Assembly: GCA_024655885.1 (NCBI GenBank)
Contig: JANLFN010000008.1
Span: 62,001-126,000 of the forward strand
DNA from: Eubacteriales bacterium
GTDB taxonomy: Bacteria > Bacillota > Clostridia > Acetivibrionales > JANLFN01
Direction: 5' to 3'
DNA length: 64,000 nt
Below the pieces are notes generated by a model, which made no database searches, had not been told where the DNA came from, and worked only from the letters and a program-made list of their open reading frames with translations. Of the stretch, positions 51,477 to 59,711 are shown one piece after another. The position numbers and the translations under genes were made by a program. The number at the start of each line of letters is the position of its first letter. Position 1 is the stretch's first letter.

Positions 51477-52400
51477 TTACCCCACCTGAATTAAAGAATT
51501 GAAAGCATGGCGATACCGCACATGCCTGCTGAAGAGCCTGAAGCCCTCATTGGACAACCTGGATATTCCTGACATGGACATATTGCCTATGTATTCGCAT
51601 ATCCTCTTATAGGTATAGCCGCATAAGACCCTCATGACATAGGTTACGAAAGCTCTTATGCTGCTCGTTTCCCTGCTGTACTTTGTCCTTAACCTCTCCG
51701 GAAGCCTCTCTCCTAAAGCTTCCCCGATTTTCCGGATTAATTCCTCCGGGGATTCATACCTTACTACCGGCTTCTTCTCACTTCTGTACTCGTTTTCGGT
51801 GTACGCCCGCAGGATGCGGTCGTCCACTTCCTTCATGATGCCTGTCTCTCTCATGCACTCCGTGAAGGCCCGGTACTTTTGCCGGGCCAGGCTCTTGTCA
51901 TAGCTGAAAAGCTTCAGCAGAAACTCTGTGTCCACAAGGCCTTCCGCGTCCTTCCTGCACCCGGTATAAATGCCGTAGGACGAATACCGGTACAATTCCT
52001 CTTTGCCGGCATAGTCCGGCAGGTCCTTTGCGTTGTTGTGGATGTAGGCCGACAGGGTGAGACTGTAAGTGTCGTTGTCCACGATGGTACTGGCAAAACG
52101 CCCCTGGAACAGGTGCCCATGGCGCTGGTAGCGCCGGTTGTAGTAGGTGACATAGGCGGTGTTGAGGCTGAGCATGAAGGAGGAAATATCGAATCCGCAG
52201 GGATTGATGTATAGATGCACATGGCTGTTCATGAGACAGTAGGCGTAGATTTTGCAATAATACTTCTCTGTATAGCGCTTTAGCAGTGTGAGGTAATAGG
52301 CTTTATCTTCGTCACACCGGAAAAGGTCTATTTCGCTGATGCTCCTAGACATCACGTGATACATGGATTCTCCGGATTTTTTCCTTGCGGCTCTGGGCAT
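51477..52400 (-). CDS. REP-associated tyrosine transposase-like protein (RAYT, Y1 family)
   Basis: A 307-residue Y1-transposase-domain protein. It shows GESMYHVMSRSISEIDLF (N-terminal strand), the HUH metal motif in MNSHVHLYINP (near 80) and the HLFQGRFASTIVDNDTY segment (near 115). The catalytic Tyr region is YSLTLSAYIHNNAKDL. The C-terminal ~130 residues form an extra helical, DnaA-like part (GYTYKRICEYIGNMSMSGISRLSNEGF). RAYTs cut single strands at palindromic REP sequences, and copies of such a repeat are present. ATG 52400 (MPRAARKKSGES) follows AGAGGTGAGG. There are no IS-type ends, so it is a domesticated single copy. Confidence 0.83.
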   Translation of the reverse strand: MPRAARKKSGESMYHVMSRSISEIDLFRCDEDKAYYLTLLKRYTEKYYCKIYAYCLMNSHVHLYINPCGFDISSFMLSLNTAYVTYYNRRYQRHGHLFQGRFASTIVDNDTYSLTLSAYIHNNAKDLPDYAGKEELYRYSSYGIYTGCRKDAEGLVDTEFLLKLFSYDKSLARQKYRAFTECMRETGIMKEVDDRILRAYTENEYRSEKKPVVRYESPEELIRKIGEALGERLPERLRTKYSRETSSIRAFVTYVMRVLCGYTYKRICEYIGNMSMSGISRLSNEGFRLFSRHVRYRHAFNSLIQVG

Positions 52401-52431
52401 CCTCCTCACCTCTAGGGATATTTTATCACAT

Positions 52432-52523
52432 AAGGGACAAATTGTAAAGAACAAATGTTCTTTCTGCAGGAATGTCCCTTTATTTGTGCAGAACTGTCCC
52501 TCTATAAAAAAAGAACCGCCCCC
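52432..52523. repeat. Palindrome cluster next to the RAYT-like gene
   Basis: AAGGGACA (52432-52439) and TGTCCCTT (52473-52480) enclose a perfect palindrome AAAGAACA-AA-TGTTCTTT (52446-52463). GAACTGTCCC (52491-52500) and GAACCGCCCCC (52513-52523) follow, both close to the GAACCGTCCCC core of the dispersed repeat. RAYT genes are normally flanked by their own REP sequences, so this is the expected place. Confidence 0.6.
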
Positions 52524-52535
52524 TTATATTTGTGG

Positions 52536-52541
52536 TATAAT
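52536..52541 (+). promoter_or_regulatory. Extended -10 promoter of the thioesterase gene
   Basis: TGGTATAAT gives an extended -10 (TATAAT at 52536-52541) about 42 bases before the ATG at 52583. No -35 box is seen, as is allowed for extended -10 promoters. Confidence 0.45.
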
Positions 52542-52582
52542 ACTTAGCATAATATACCATATTGTTTCAAAGGAGTTTTGTT

Positions 52583-53347
52583 ATGGACCCTGTATCCAAG
52601 TACTCCCATCCATATCAGATCATGGCCTGCGATGTGGACTTTATGAAAAAGCTTAAGCTCAGCGCCGCCTTCAATTATTTCCAGGAAATCGCCGGCCTGC
52701 ATGCGGACAACCTGGGAATCGGCTTCAACCGCATTTACCGGGAATTCGGGGTGGCATGGGTGCTGATGCGCATGCGGGTGGACATAGAGCGATACCCGGT
52801 GTGGGAAGAAGAAGTAACCATTGAAACCTGGCCCCAGCTGCCAAGGAAATATGACTTTGACAGGGATTACATCGTCAGGGACGCAGAGGGAAAGGCCATC
52901 ATGCGGGCTGTGTCCACCTGGGTTATTGTGGATGTTGCCACCAGGGAGATCAAAAAGTCGGAGGTCATTGCCATAGACTATCCTCCTATAACCGTAGAAA
53001 GGGCCATCGAGTGCACCCTCGGCAAGATCAAGCCCCAGGGCCAGCCTCAAATAGCCTATAAAAGGGTGATCGGCTGCAGTGACATCGATATGAACGGTCA
53101 TATCAACAATTCCAAATACGTGGACTTTATTATGGACTGCTTCTCTGTTGAGGATTTAAAGAAATATTCCGCCAAATCCATCCAAGTGAATTATCTGAAA
53201 GAGTCCTTCCCCGGAGATACCATTGCCCTGTATAAAAACACCGATGCAGCCGAGACCGGCCAGGTGTTCGTCGAAGGCATCAATGAGAAGGATGGAAGTA
53301 CGGTTTTTAATTCCCGGATTTCCATTCTGCCTTCCACCTGTATTTAA
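52583..53347 (+). CDS. Acyl-ACP thioesterase (FatA-like)
   Basis: A 254-residue double-hotdog thioesterase that releases fatty acids from acyl carrier protein. N-terminal SAAFNYFQEIAGLHADNLG and WVLMRMRVDIERYP form the first hotdog; the second has the catalytic region DIDMNGHINNSKYVDF (Asn-x-His, near residue 175). GDTIALYK follows. The ATG at 52583 follows AAAGGAG. It probably supplies free fatty acids for lipid turnover and stands alone, convergent with the GAF kinase gene. Confidence 0.9.
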   Translation: MDPVSKYSHPYQIMACDVDFMKKLKLSAAFNYFQEIAGLHADNLGIGFNRIYREFGVAWVLMRMRVDIERYPVWEEEVTIETWPQLPRKYDFDRDYIVRDAEGKAIMRAVSTWVIVDVATREIKKSEVIAIDYPPITVERAIECTLGKIKPQGQPQIAYKRVIGCSDIDMNGHINNSKYVDFIMDCFSVEDLKKYSAKSIQVNYLKESFPGDTIALYKNTDAAETGQVFVEGINEKDGSTVFNSRISILPSTCI

Positions 53348-53381
53348 ATAGGGAGGCAATTTCTTTTGAGGAAAGAGAAAT

Positions 53382-55700
53382 TTATTGAGGAGAAGGGGGC
53401 AGCTTCCCGCGCCACTCTACCGTGATACGGGTACCCTCCTCCGGGGCACCCTCGATATGAAAGGAGGCACCGATGGCCTCTGCGCGCTCCCGCATAATCC
53501 CCAGACCCAGGTGGTCGCCGTTGACGCCCGCCGGATTAAAGCCCCGGCCGTTGTCACTGACAATGAGCCGGATAAGGGTGGTATCCTGTCTTTCGGGCGG
53601 CTTGCCGCCGGTCAGGACGATGGACGCCCTGTCGGCCCCAGAGTGCTTTACCGTATTGTTCAGTGCCTCCTGGGCAATTCTGTACAGGGCTATTTTGACG
53701 TCGGTGGGAATGTCGGCGCACCCTTCCACCTCTAAAGAAACGGGTATCCTCGCCCGCCCTGCGGTGGCTTCGGACAAATGCCTGAGCAGTTCTCCAATAC
53801 CGGCTTCCACCAGAGAGGCGGGCCTGAGCTCCAAAAGCAGCGTGCGCATCTCCGCAAGGGCCCCCCGGGTAAGCTGTCTCAGCTCCTCCAGGCGTTTCAA
53901 TCCCTCTTCCCGGCTCCGTTCCCATATTTTTGGCAGCACTTCCGCAATGAGGCTGGCGGAAAAAAGGGTCTGCGTCACTGCGTCATGGAGGTCCCTGGCC
54001 AGCCTGCTTCTTTCCGCCGCGACAGCCAGTTCCTGGGCCTGTGCGCGGAGTCTCGTGTTGTCTATGGCCAGGGCTGCCTGATCGGCATAGGTGGCCAGCA
54101 AATCCAATTCATCCCTGGAAAGGCTGCGGCTTTTCTTCAAATACAGGACAATGCCCCCATAGATCTCCTCTTTACATATGAGCGGGACTGCCACCAGCGC
54201 ATTGCAGTATTTTAGAAGCCAGTCGAACTGCTCTTTTAACTGGGGGGCCATTACAATGCTTTTTTTTACCAAATCCTCCATGTCATCTATAACCACCGGC
54301 TTCCGCTGCATGACCGCCCGGCCCACGGCGCCTTCCCCCACCGGCACCGCCGTTTTGGCCGTGTACTCCGCCGGAAGGCCGCAAGACGCCTCTATGGTAA
54401 GTACCTCCCCCCCGTTCTGGAGCCTGTATAAGGCTCCAGTCTCAGTCCCCACCAGGCGTACCGCCTGGTTGACTATATAATCCAGTATATCCGACAAAGG
54501 GCGGTTGGAATTTAATATGGCCAGCATATCCCGCAGCCCTTCGGCCACTCTCCTCCTCTGCTCATCCTCCTGATGCCGCCGCCGTTCATCCTGGTACATG
54601 CGTGCGTTTTCAATTCCTATCACTGCGCTGGAGGCAAACATGCTAAGAATGCGCTCATCCTCAGAATTAAACTCGCCTTCAAGCTTATTGGTGGCTGTAA
54701 TAACTCCCACAGGCTTGGTTCCGGCAATCAAAGGCACGCTGAGATATCCCCGTACTTCGGTTCCACCGATGAAATCCTGATTTGCGCCGGGAACCGCCGG
54801 CGCGCTTTTCAGTATGACGGACTTTCCAAGCAGCAGGTTTCGTCCCATCTCAGAGCTTTCAACAGGTACACGGTAGCCTATCAGCCCCGATTGGTCCTCC
54901 CCGGAAAATACCGAAAAAACCAGTTCATCCCCGTCAACCAGAAAAACAGCGGTAGAGCGGCAGCGGGTCAATCTTCTCGACTCGTCGGCTATGAGCTTCA
55001 ATACCGTGTCCAGGTCTAAACGGCTTGTTATGGCCTGCTGGACCGCAAGCATGGTTTTCAGCTCATCCGACTGCTTAAGGGTTTCATTATAAAGCCTCGC
55101 ATTTTCGAATTCTATGGCCGCCTGATTGGCAAAAGCCATGCCCAGCTCAATGTGCCGGGGAAGATAAGCGCCGGGCTCGCCGCTGTCTATGGTTAAAACG
55201 CCGATAACCCTGTCCTTGACCACCAGGGGAATGCCGATCCACGACCGTATATACTTAAGGGTCGTCTCAAAATACTTCCCCAGCGCTTCCCTGAACATAC
55301 GAGCATGCGGCGTATCGCCGTTGACATCCGAAATGATGACGGGCTTTTTGCCCATAATAATTTCCCGTCCCAGGGGTATCTCCCTGTACAAGAAGGAGTA
55401 ATTCATCTCTTCCTCCGCCGAAAGCACGCTCCGGTGCGCCATGAGCTTCAGAGCCTCCCCTTCTATGACGAAGATCTTGGCGCCTTTATAGTCTATGATG
55501 GTTTTCAGCCGGTCAAGGATGGACTCCATGAGGGGCTTGATCTCCATGGTGGAGGACACCAGATTGGATACCTCCAAAAGCGTTGACAGCAGCTGCGTGC
55601 GCTGCTCCAAACGGGCATCGGCGCGTTCCCGCTCGGCGATTTCGCGGGTCAACTCCTCGTTAATCCGGGTAAGCTCGTTAATATCATGCAAGGACGACAT
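53382..55700 (-). CDS. Triple-GAF sensor histidine kinase (HisKA_3/NarX type)
   Basis: A 772-residue cytoplasmic kinase. A coiled coil (residues 8-40) precedes three GAF domains (about 45-195, 220-365 and 395-550). Then comes a HisKA_3 dimerisation domain with phosphoacceptor in SRLARDLHDAVTQTL (near 574), and an HATPase with NTVKHSGA, DNGRGFNPAG and GLGIMRERAE. Such kinases pair with LuxR-type regulators, but no regulator gene is adjacent. GAF domains could bind small ligands or a heme/iron centre; no cysteine cluster is evident. GAGGTG precedes the ATG. Confidence 0.9.
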   Translation of the reverse strand: MSSLHDINELTRINEELTREIAERERADARLEQRTQLLSTLLEVSNLVSSTMEIKPLMESILDRLKTIIDYKGAKIFVIEGEALKLMAHRSVLSAEEEMNYSFLYREIPLGREIIMGKKPVIISDVNGDTPHARMFREALGKYFETTLKYIRSWIGIPLVVKDRVIGVLTIDSGEPGAYLPRHIELGMAFANQAAIEFENARLYNETLKQSDELKTMLAVQQAITSRLDLDTVLKLIADESRRLTRCRSTAVFLVDGDELVFSVFSGEDQSGLIGYRVPVESSEMGRNLLLGKSVILKSAPAVPGANQDFIGGTEVRGYLSVPLIAGTKPVGVITATNKLEGEFNSEDERILSMFASSAVIGIENARMYQDERRRHQEDEQRRRVAEGLRDMLAILNSNRPLSDILDYIVNQAVRLVGTETGALYRLQNGGEVLTIEASCGLPAEYTAKTAVPVGEGAVGRAVMQRKPVVIDDMEDLVKKSIVMAPQLKEQFDWLLKYCNALVAVPLICKEEIYGGIVLYLKKSRSLSRDELDLLATYADQAALAIDNTRLRAQAQELAVAAERSRLARDLHDAVTQTLFSASLIAEVLPKIWERSREEGLKRLEELRQLTRGALAEMRTLLLELRPASLVEAGIGELLRHLSEATAGRARIPVSLEVEGCADIPTDVKIALYRIAQEALNNTVKHSGADRASIVLTGGKPPERQDTTLIRLIVSDNGRGFNPAGVNGDHLGLGIMRERAEAIGASFHIEGAPEEGTRITVEWRGKLPPSPQ

Positions 55701-56074
55701 AGCAACACCTCAAATTCAGACGTATATAAAAATATTATAGTATAATGGAGGATATATCAAGTGGGGGTTCACGGCATTTAGGCGGTCCTCCTCTGAGCAG
55801 CAGACTCCTTGCCCACATTAAGGTGCCGAAAAAGCAAGCAAGAGTTAAGAGATCCGGTCCCTCACCCTTGCTCGCTTTAGAGAAGTTTATCTAATAACCT
55901 GTACTGTATGTATATAGGCTATCTACCTGTTTCGACAATTTTCTCAGTAAAAAAGTAAAATCCGTCAATAAAAATTAAACCACAATATTCTGAATTTTTT
56001 TTATTTTACTATCGAAATGGCAAATTTCACTGTCGAAATCCCTTTTTCGTATCACCTCATGCCCCATTAAACCG
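55701..56074. other. Intergenic region upstream of GAF kinase gene, with Spo0A-box-like sites
   Basis: A 374-base AT-rich stretch. A TATAAT on the minus strand lies about 45 bases before the kinase ATG, with TTGATA only 15 bases upstream of it, so the promoter is weak. Three Spo0A-box-like motifs lie further upstream and are listed separately. No ORF was seen. Confidence 0.4.
55931..56037. promoter_or_regulatory. Three Spo0A-box-like motifs
   Basis: TTCGACAA (55931-55938; reverse TTGTCGAA), TATCGAA (56010-56016) and TGTCGAA (56031-56037). The Spo0A box is TGTCGAA; two match exactly and one differs at one base. They lie 230-340 bases upstream of the kinase gene and just past the end of the FMN-binding gene. 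Confidence 0.3.
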
Positions 56075-56476
56075 CTACTCCTTTTTGGTTCCGCCTGAGA
56101 GCGCATTTTCTATGGATTTCAGGTAGGCCTTGGAAGTGACCGTCGCTCCCGAAACAACGTCCACATTGACATCCTGTTTTTCAATTACTTCTTGGATCAT
56201 TTTATCCGTGACGTCTTTCAAGGGAAATCGGACATCCTTTAATATCCGGATATCACTGATTTTATGGTCCTTTACGGTAACCTCCACCTCGTTTGACCAC
56301 CTGCCCAGCTTGTAGCTGCCCTTATAGTCCCCGTCCTGGATGCCGGCGAGGTCCACACTGTTCAATGTTACCTTGGCCCCTTCCGCCAGCCCTCTTGTAA
56401 TATAGAAGCCAAAACCGCCGGCGATAAGCACCAGAACGGCCAATACGATTAATGCCCCTTTAAAAAATTTACTCAT
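56075..56476 (-). CDS. FMN-binding domain protein with N-terminal membrane anchor
   Basis: A 133-residue protein with one hydrophobic helix (residues 5-28) and an extracellular FMN-binding domain of the RnfG/NqrC/NosR type. The covalent FMN motif is DVVSGATVTSKAYLKS (Thr near 113). Its first part, DGDYKGSYKLGRWSNEVEVTVKDHKI, is the usual beginning of that domain. It overlaps the flavodoxin gene by four bases, so both are made together and may form an electron-transfer pair. Confidence 0.87.
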   Translation of the reverse strand: MSKFFKGALIVLAVLVLIAGGFGFYITRGLAEGAKVTLNSVDLAGIQDGDYKGSYKLGRWSNEVEVTVKDHKISDIRILKDVRFPLKDVTDKMIQEVIEKQDVNVDVVSGATVTSKAYLKSIENALSGGTKKE

Positions 56477-56964
56477 ACCTTCTCTCCTCCACGGTTGATT
56501 GCAGACGCAAATTTATTGATATTCTCTTCCAAAATGTTGGATACGTCCTTTTTGGCCTTGGCAACCATTTTTACAACGGTCTTCTCCAAAAAGCCCATAT
56601 TCCCCAGTATTAGTTCCCCTCCGAAGTAGTCCTTTGCTTCGGCCATATCCAGCAATTCCTGTGGATAGGCATTCTCCAGCTGTTTTTTTGCCACATCCTT
56701 TTCAAACATGCAGCATATGAACAGTCCCAGCTTCTTCCCCTTAAGGGCTTCAAGATTTTGGGCGCAGAAGTCTTTTACCTCCTTTTGAATATTCCCGGCA
56801 TAGATGGAACCGCCAATGATGACGGTATCATACGGGGCAAGCTCAACAGAAGGCTTTTCTCCCAGGTTCAGCAGTTCAACCTTTCCCTGGAGCTTTTCCG
56901 CCAGACTTTCGGCACATTTTTTCACACACCCGTGTCGGGTTGCGTAAGCGATGAGGATACTCAT
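56473..56964 (-). CDS. Flavodoxin (HemG-like flavodoxin domain)
   Basis: A 163-residue flavodoxin-fold protein. The FMN phosphate loop is YATRHGCVKKCAESLAEKL (near residue 10), then VIIGGSIYAGNIQKEVKDF (near 50) and LFICCMFEKDVAKKQ. This wording is that of HemG-type (protoporphyrinogen oxidase) flavodoxins. ATG 56964 follows GGAGGGG; the frame-mate ATG at 56979 overlaps that site. It is the first gene of the pair with the FMN-binding protein and probably passes electrons to it. Confidence 0.87.
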   Translation of the reverse strand: MSILIAYATRHGCVKKCAESLAEKLQGKVELLNLGEKPSVELAPYDTVIIGGSIYAGNIQKEVKDFCAQNLEALKGKKLGLFICCMFEKDVAKKQLENAYPQELLDMAEAKDYFGGELILGNMGFLEKTVVKMVAKAKKDVSNILEENINKFASAINRGGEKV

Positions 56965-57396
56965 CCCATTCCCCTCCATTTTAATATAGTCATTTTCCGC
57001 TGTTTGCAGGTATATTCAATATGGATATCCTGTTCAAACAATTCAAGCCTACTAATTATTCTGACATCCCATTATACGGGATATCGCATTATTTGTCTGT
57101 TTCGAAGCCTTAAAGGGCAAGTCCACGGCAGAAGGTCCATTTCCGGATAGAGGAGCCGTCTTTTGCCGCCTCTTTCAATTTTCCATTTCCATTTATTAAC
57201 ACATTCTTATCGTATTTTTAACATCCCATGAATACACAGTTAATTTCCTGTCTATAAAATTTAGATGAATCACTGAGGGAATTTTATAGAAAAAATGGAT
57301 TTTTCAATATGTATCAATAAGATATACTCGCACAAAAGAAGAATTGCAAAGTCTTTTGTGCGTTATATAAATTAAGAATTGAGGAGGTATCTAAAA
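56965..57396. other. Intergenic region before alkaline phosphatase
   Basis: Contains the Pho-box-like array and -10 box described separately. The rest (56965-57190) shows no ORF; GATATCC/GGGATATC at about 57022 and 57076 is an inverted pair of unknown use. Confidence 0.45.
57196..57258 (+). promoter_or_regulatory. Pho-box-like array and -10 box upstream of alkaline phosphatase
   Basis: Reading in 11-base steps from 57196, the hexamers are TTAACA, TTATCG, TTAACA, TGAATA and TTAATT (57196, 57207, 57218, 57229, 57240). PhoP boxes of Firmicutes are TT(A/C/T)ACA repeated every 11 bases. A TATAAA -10 box follows at 57253-57258. It lies 138-201 bases before the phosphatase ATG, which fits phosphate control. 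Confidence 0.5.
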
Positions 57397-58884
57397 ATGG
57401 CAATAAGAAACATGCTAACCAGAGCCATGGCATTGATCCTTGCGGTTATCTGCGTTACGGTATTCACCGTCCAAGTGTCCGATGCGGCACTAATGTCCGA
57501 AGCCGGCACTTCAGCCGGTGCCTCGGTCGACACAGCACCGAAGTATGTGTTCTTCTTCATAGGTGACGGTCTGGGGGCAGCCCAGAGACAGGCTGCGGAA
57601 TACTTTGCGCAGGAAAAGGACAATGATCCCGGCTACAAGCTCACCATGAACAAACTGCCCGTATTCGGCATCAACACAACCTATGCAAGCGACTCACTGG
57701 TAACCGACTCCTCTTCTGCAGGCACCGCGCTGGCATGCGGCTATAAAACCAACAACGGTATGCTGGCGGTACTCCCCGACGGGACCAAAGTAAAATCCAT
57801 CATTGAAGCGGCGGAAGAAAAAGGCATCGCTACAGGCCTTATCACCACTACAAGGGTTACCCATGCGACTCCTGCCGTGTGGGCGGCGCACAATGTGGAC
57901 CGGGATGCGGAAAATGAAATTGCGGAAGATATGATCGACAGCGGGGTGGATTTCGTTGCCGGCGGAGGATACAGGCATTTTGTTCCCAAGGATTGGCCGT
58001 GGGGGAAATCCAAGAGGACCGACAGCCGCAACCTTTTGGGCGAAATTGCGGATAAGTATTTTGTATACACGGGAAACGGCTCTACCAAAAGCTTTCTGGA
58101 AATGAAACCCCAGGGAGAGCAAAAGGTCTGGGCCGTATTCTCTGAAAGCCATATGCCCTATGAAATAGACAGGATCAATCAGGGCATCAACGTACCCACA
58201 CTGGCCCAAATGACCAGGAAAGGGATTGAAGTATTGTCCAACTATCCAAATGGGTTCTTTATGATGGTTGAAGGCGGCAGGATCGACCATGCCTGTCACG
58301 CCAACGACGCCGCCGGTTCCATATACGATACCCTGGCCTTTGATGATTCAATCAAGGTAGCCTATGATTTCTACCTCAAGCATCCCAAAGAAACCCTCAT
58401 CCTGGTTGTGGGCGACCATGAGACCGGCGGTATGGGACTGGGCTTTGCCAACAACTATTTCCTGAAGCTCGATGAACTATTGGACTGTAAGGCTTCCATA
58501 GAAGATATGCTGTCCGCCGGACCCTATGCCTATAAAAAGGGAGACGACCGGAATGCCTATTTCAAGCTGATGGAAGAGCAGATGGGGCTTGATCACCTGA
58601 CCGACGCCGAAAAGGCTGAAATCACAAAGGCTATGGACCTAATAGACCAGGAGGTCCCATCCGACAGCTCCTACGGTTCCTATAACCAGGCTGCCATTGC
58701 CGTGGCTCATGTCATATCCGAAAGAGCGAACCTTCAGTGGACCACCTATGCCCATTCGGGAACAGCCATTCCCCTGTCGGCTGTGGGCGTGGGCGCTGAA
58801 AAATTCGGGGGATACAAGGATAATACCGAAATAGGCAATACCATGGCCGTACTTTTAGGATTGAAGCTGGGACCTATAAAGTAG
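57397..58884 (+). CDS. Secreted alkaline phosphatase
   Basis: A 495-residue exported enzyme. A signal peptide covers about residues 1-33 (MALILAVICVTVFTVQVSDA). The alkaline phosphatase domain has FIGDGLGAAQRQAA, the nucleophile Ser in VTDSSSAGTALACGY (near 108) with metal residues, RVTHATPAVWAAH, MVEGGRIDHACHAND (near 293) and VVGDHETGGMGLG (near 345). It removes phosphate from esters outside the cell. ATG 57397 follows GAGGAGG. Upstream there is a Pho-box-like array, consistent with phosphate starvation control. Confidence 0.93.
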   Translation: MAIRNMLTRAMALILAVICVTVFTVQVSDAALMSEAGTSAGASVDTAPKYVFFFIGDGLGAAQRQAAEYFAQEKDNDPGYKLTMNKLPVFGINTTYASDSLVTDSSSAGTALACGYKTNNGMLAVLPDGTKVKSIIEAAEEKGIATGLITTTRVTHATPAVWAAHNVDRDAENEIAEDMIDSGVDFVAGGGYRHFVPKDWPWGKSKRTDSRNLLGEIADKYFVYTGNGSTKSFLEMKPQGEQKVWAVFSESHMPYEIDRINQGINVPTLAQMTRKGIEVLSNYPNGFFMMVEGGRIDHACHANDAAGSIYDTLAFDDSIKVAYDFYLKHPKETLILVVGDHETGGMGLGFANNYFLKLDELLDCKASIEDMLSAGPYAYKKGDDRNAYFKLMEEQMGLDHLTDAEKAEITKAMDLIDQEVPSDSSYGSYNQAAIAVAHVISERANLQWTTYAHSGTAIPLSAVGVGAEKFGGYKDNTEIGNTMAVLLGLKLGPIK

Positions 58885-59098
58885 CCGCTTATAAAATGGT
58901 TTTGCCACCGGCTGTGATTGAATGCGCACTGCCCGATGCAGATTGGCAGGCGTATTCCATAGGGGTCATGGGCATGAGGCCGGAGAAAGATTCCATTCCT
59001 TTGAGAAATGAAGACAGCGCGCAAAAGTGTGCCGTCTCTAGCTAAGCGGACTTTGCTTGGCTATTTCTCATATATTAAAGCATGAGGAGCATGGGGCT

Positions 59099-59681
59099 AT
59101 GAAAAAAACATTCTCAATATTGATGATACTTGCCTTTACAGTTGGAATTACTGCGTACATGGTGTTTGACAGGCCTTCAGGCCAGCAGGAGAACCTGAAC
59201 AAGAACGTGTCCGAGCTGAAGGCCCGCGTGCTTTCGGTGGAAAACAGCAATGTGGTGAGCAGCGGAATCGCCTATCATCGGTGCCTCCGGGGCAGCCATG
59301 GACGTAGCCGCTTCCCTGGAAGAGCTCAAGATAAAAAAGCCGGATATCACTTTTATTGAACTGGCACAGTCGGGCTTCCGCGTGGGGCGGACCGTCATCG
59401 GGACCATGACCACCACCCTCCTTTTGGCATATTCCGGCGGATACCTGACCCTGCTCATGCTGTTCATGACAAAGAACTCAAGCTTTATCCGGATTGTAAA
59501 CCTTAAAATCGTGGCCTCCGAAATCCTGCGAATTGTGGCAGGAAGTATGGGTCTGGTCCTGGTAGCGCCTCTCACGGCCATAACTGCCGGATGGATATTC
59601 AGCAGGAGTTTCGCCAAAATTCCTCTCCTGTCCGTTATGGAAAAATCCCCCGAATCTTCGGGGGAAATAAACGCGGGATAG
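59099..59681 (+). pseudogene. YibE/F-family membrane protein, internal deletion and frameshift
   Basis: The first frame starts at ATG 59099 (MKKTFSILMILAFTVGITAY) and runs through RVLSVENSNVVSSGIA, as in the beginning of YibE/F proteins. It then goes out of frame at about 59263. A second frame continues with the C-terminal YibE/F membrane part: PIIGASGAAMDVAASLEEL, SGFRVGRTVIGTMTTTLLLAYSGGYLTLL and a final amphipathic stretch, ending at 59681. About 150-200 residues with several helices are missing at the junction. A non-functional remnant. Confidence 0.72.
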
Positions 59682-59711
59682 CAAAGTAAAAGTACACGGG
59701 GAAATTTTATA

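Noticed and set aside
51477-52400. Complete IS200/IS605 insertion sequence
   Set aside because: No paired subterminal ends or TnpB gene, and the C-terminal extension and nearby REP-like repeats fit a RAYT better.
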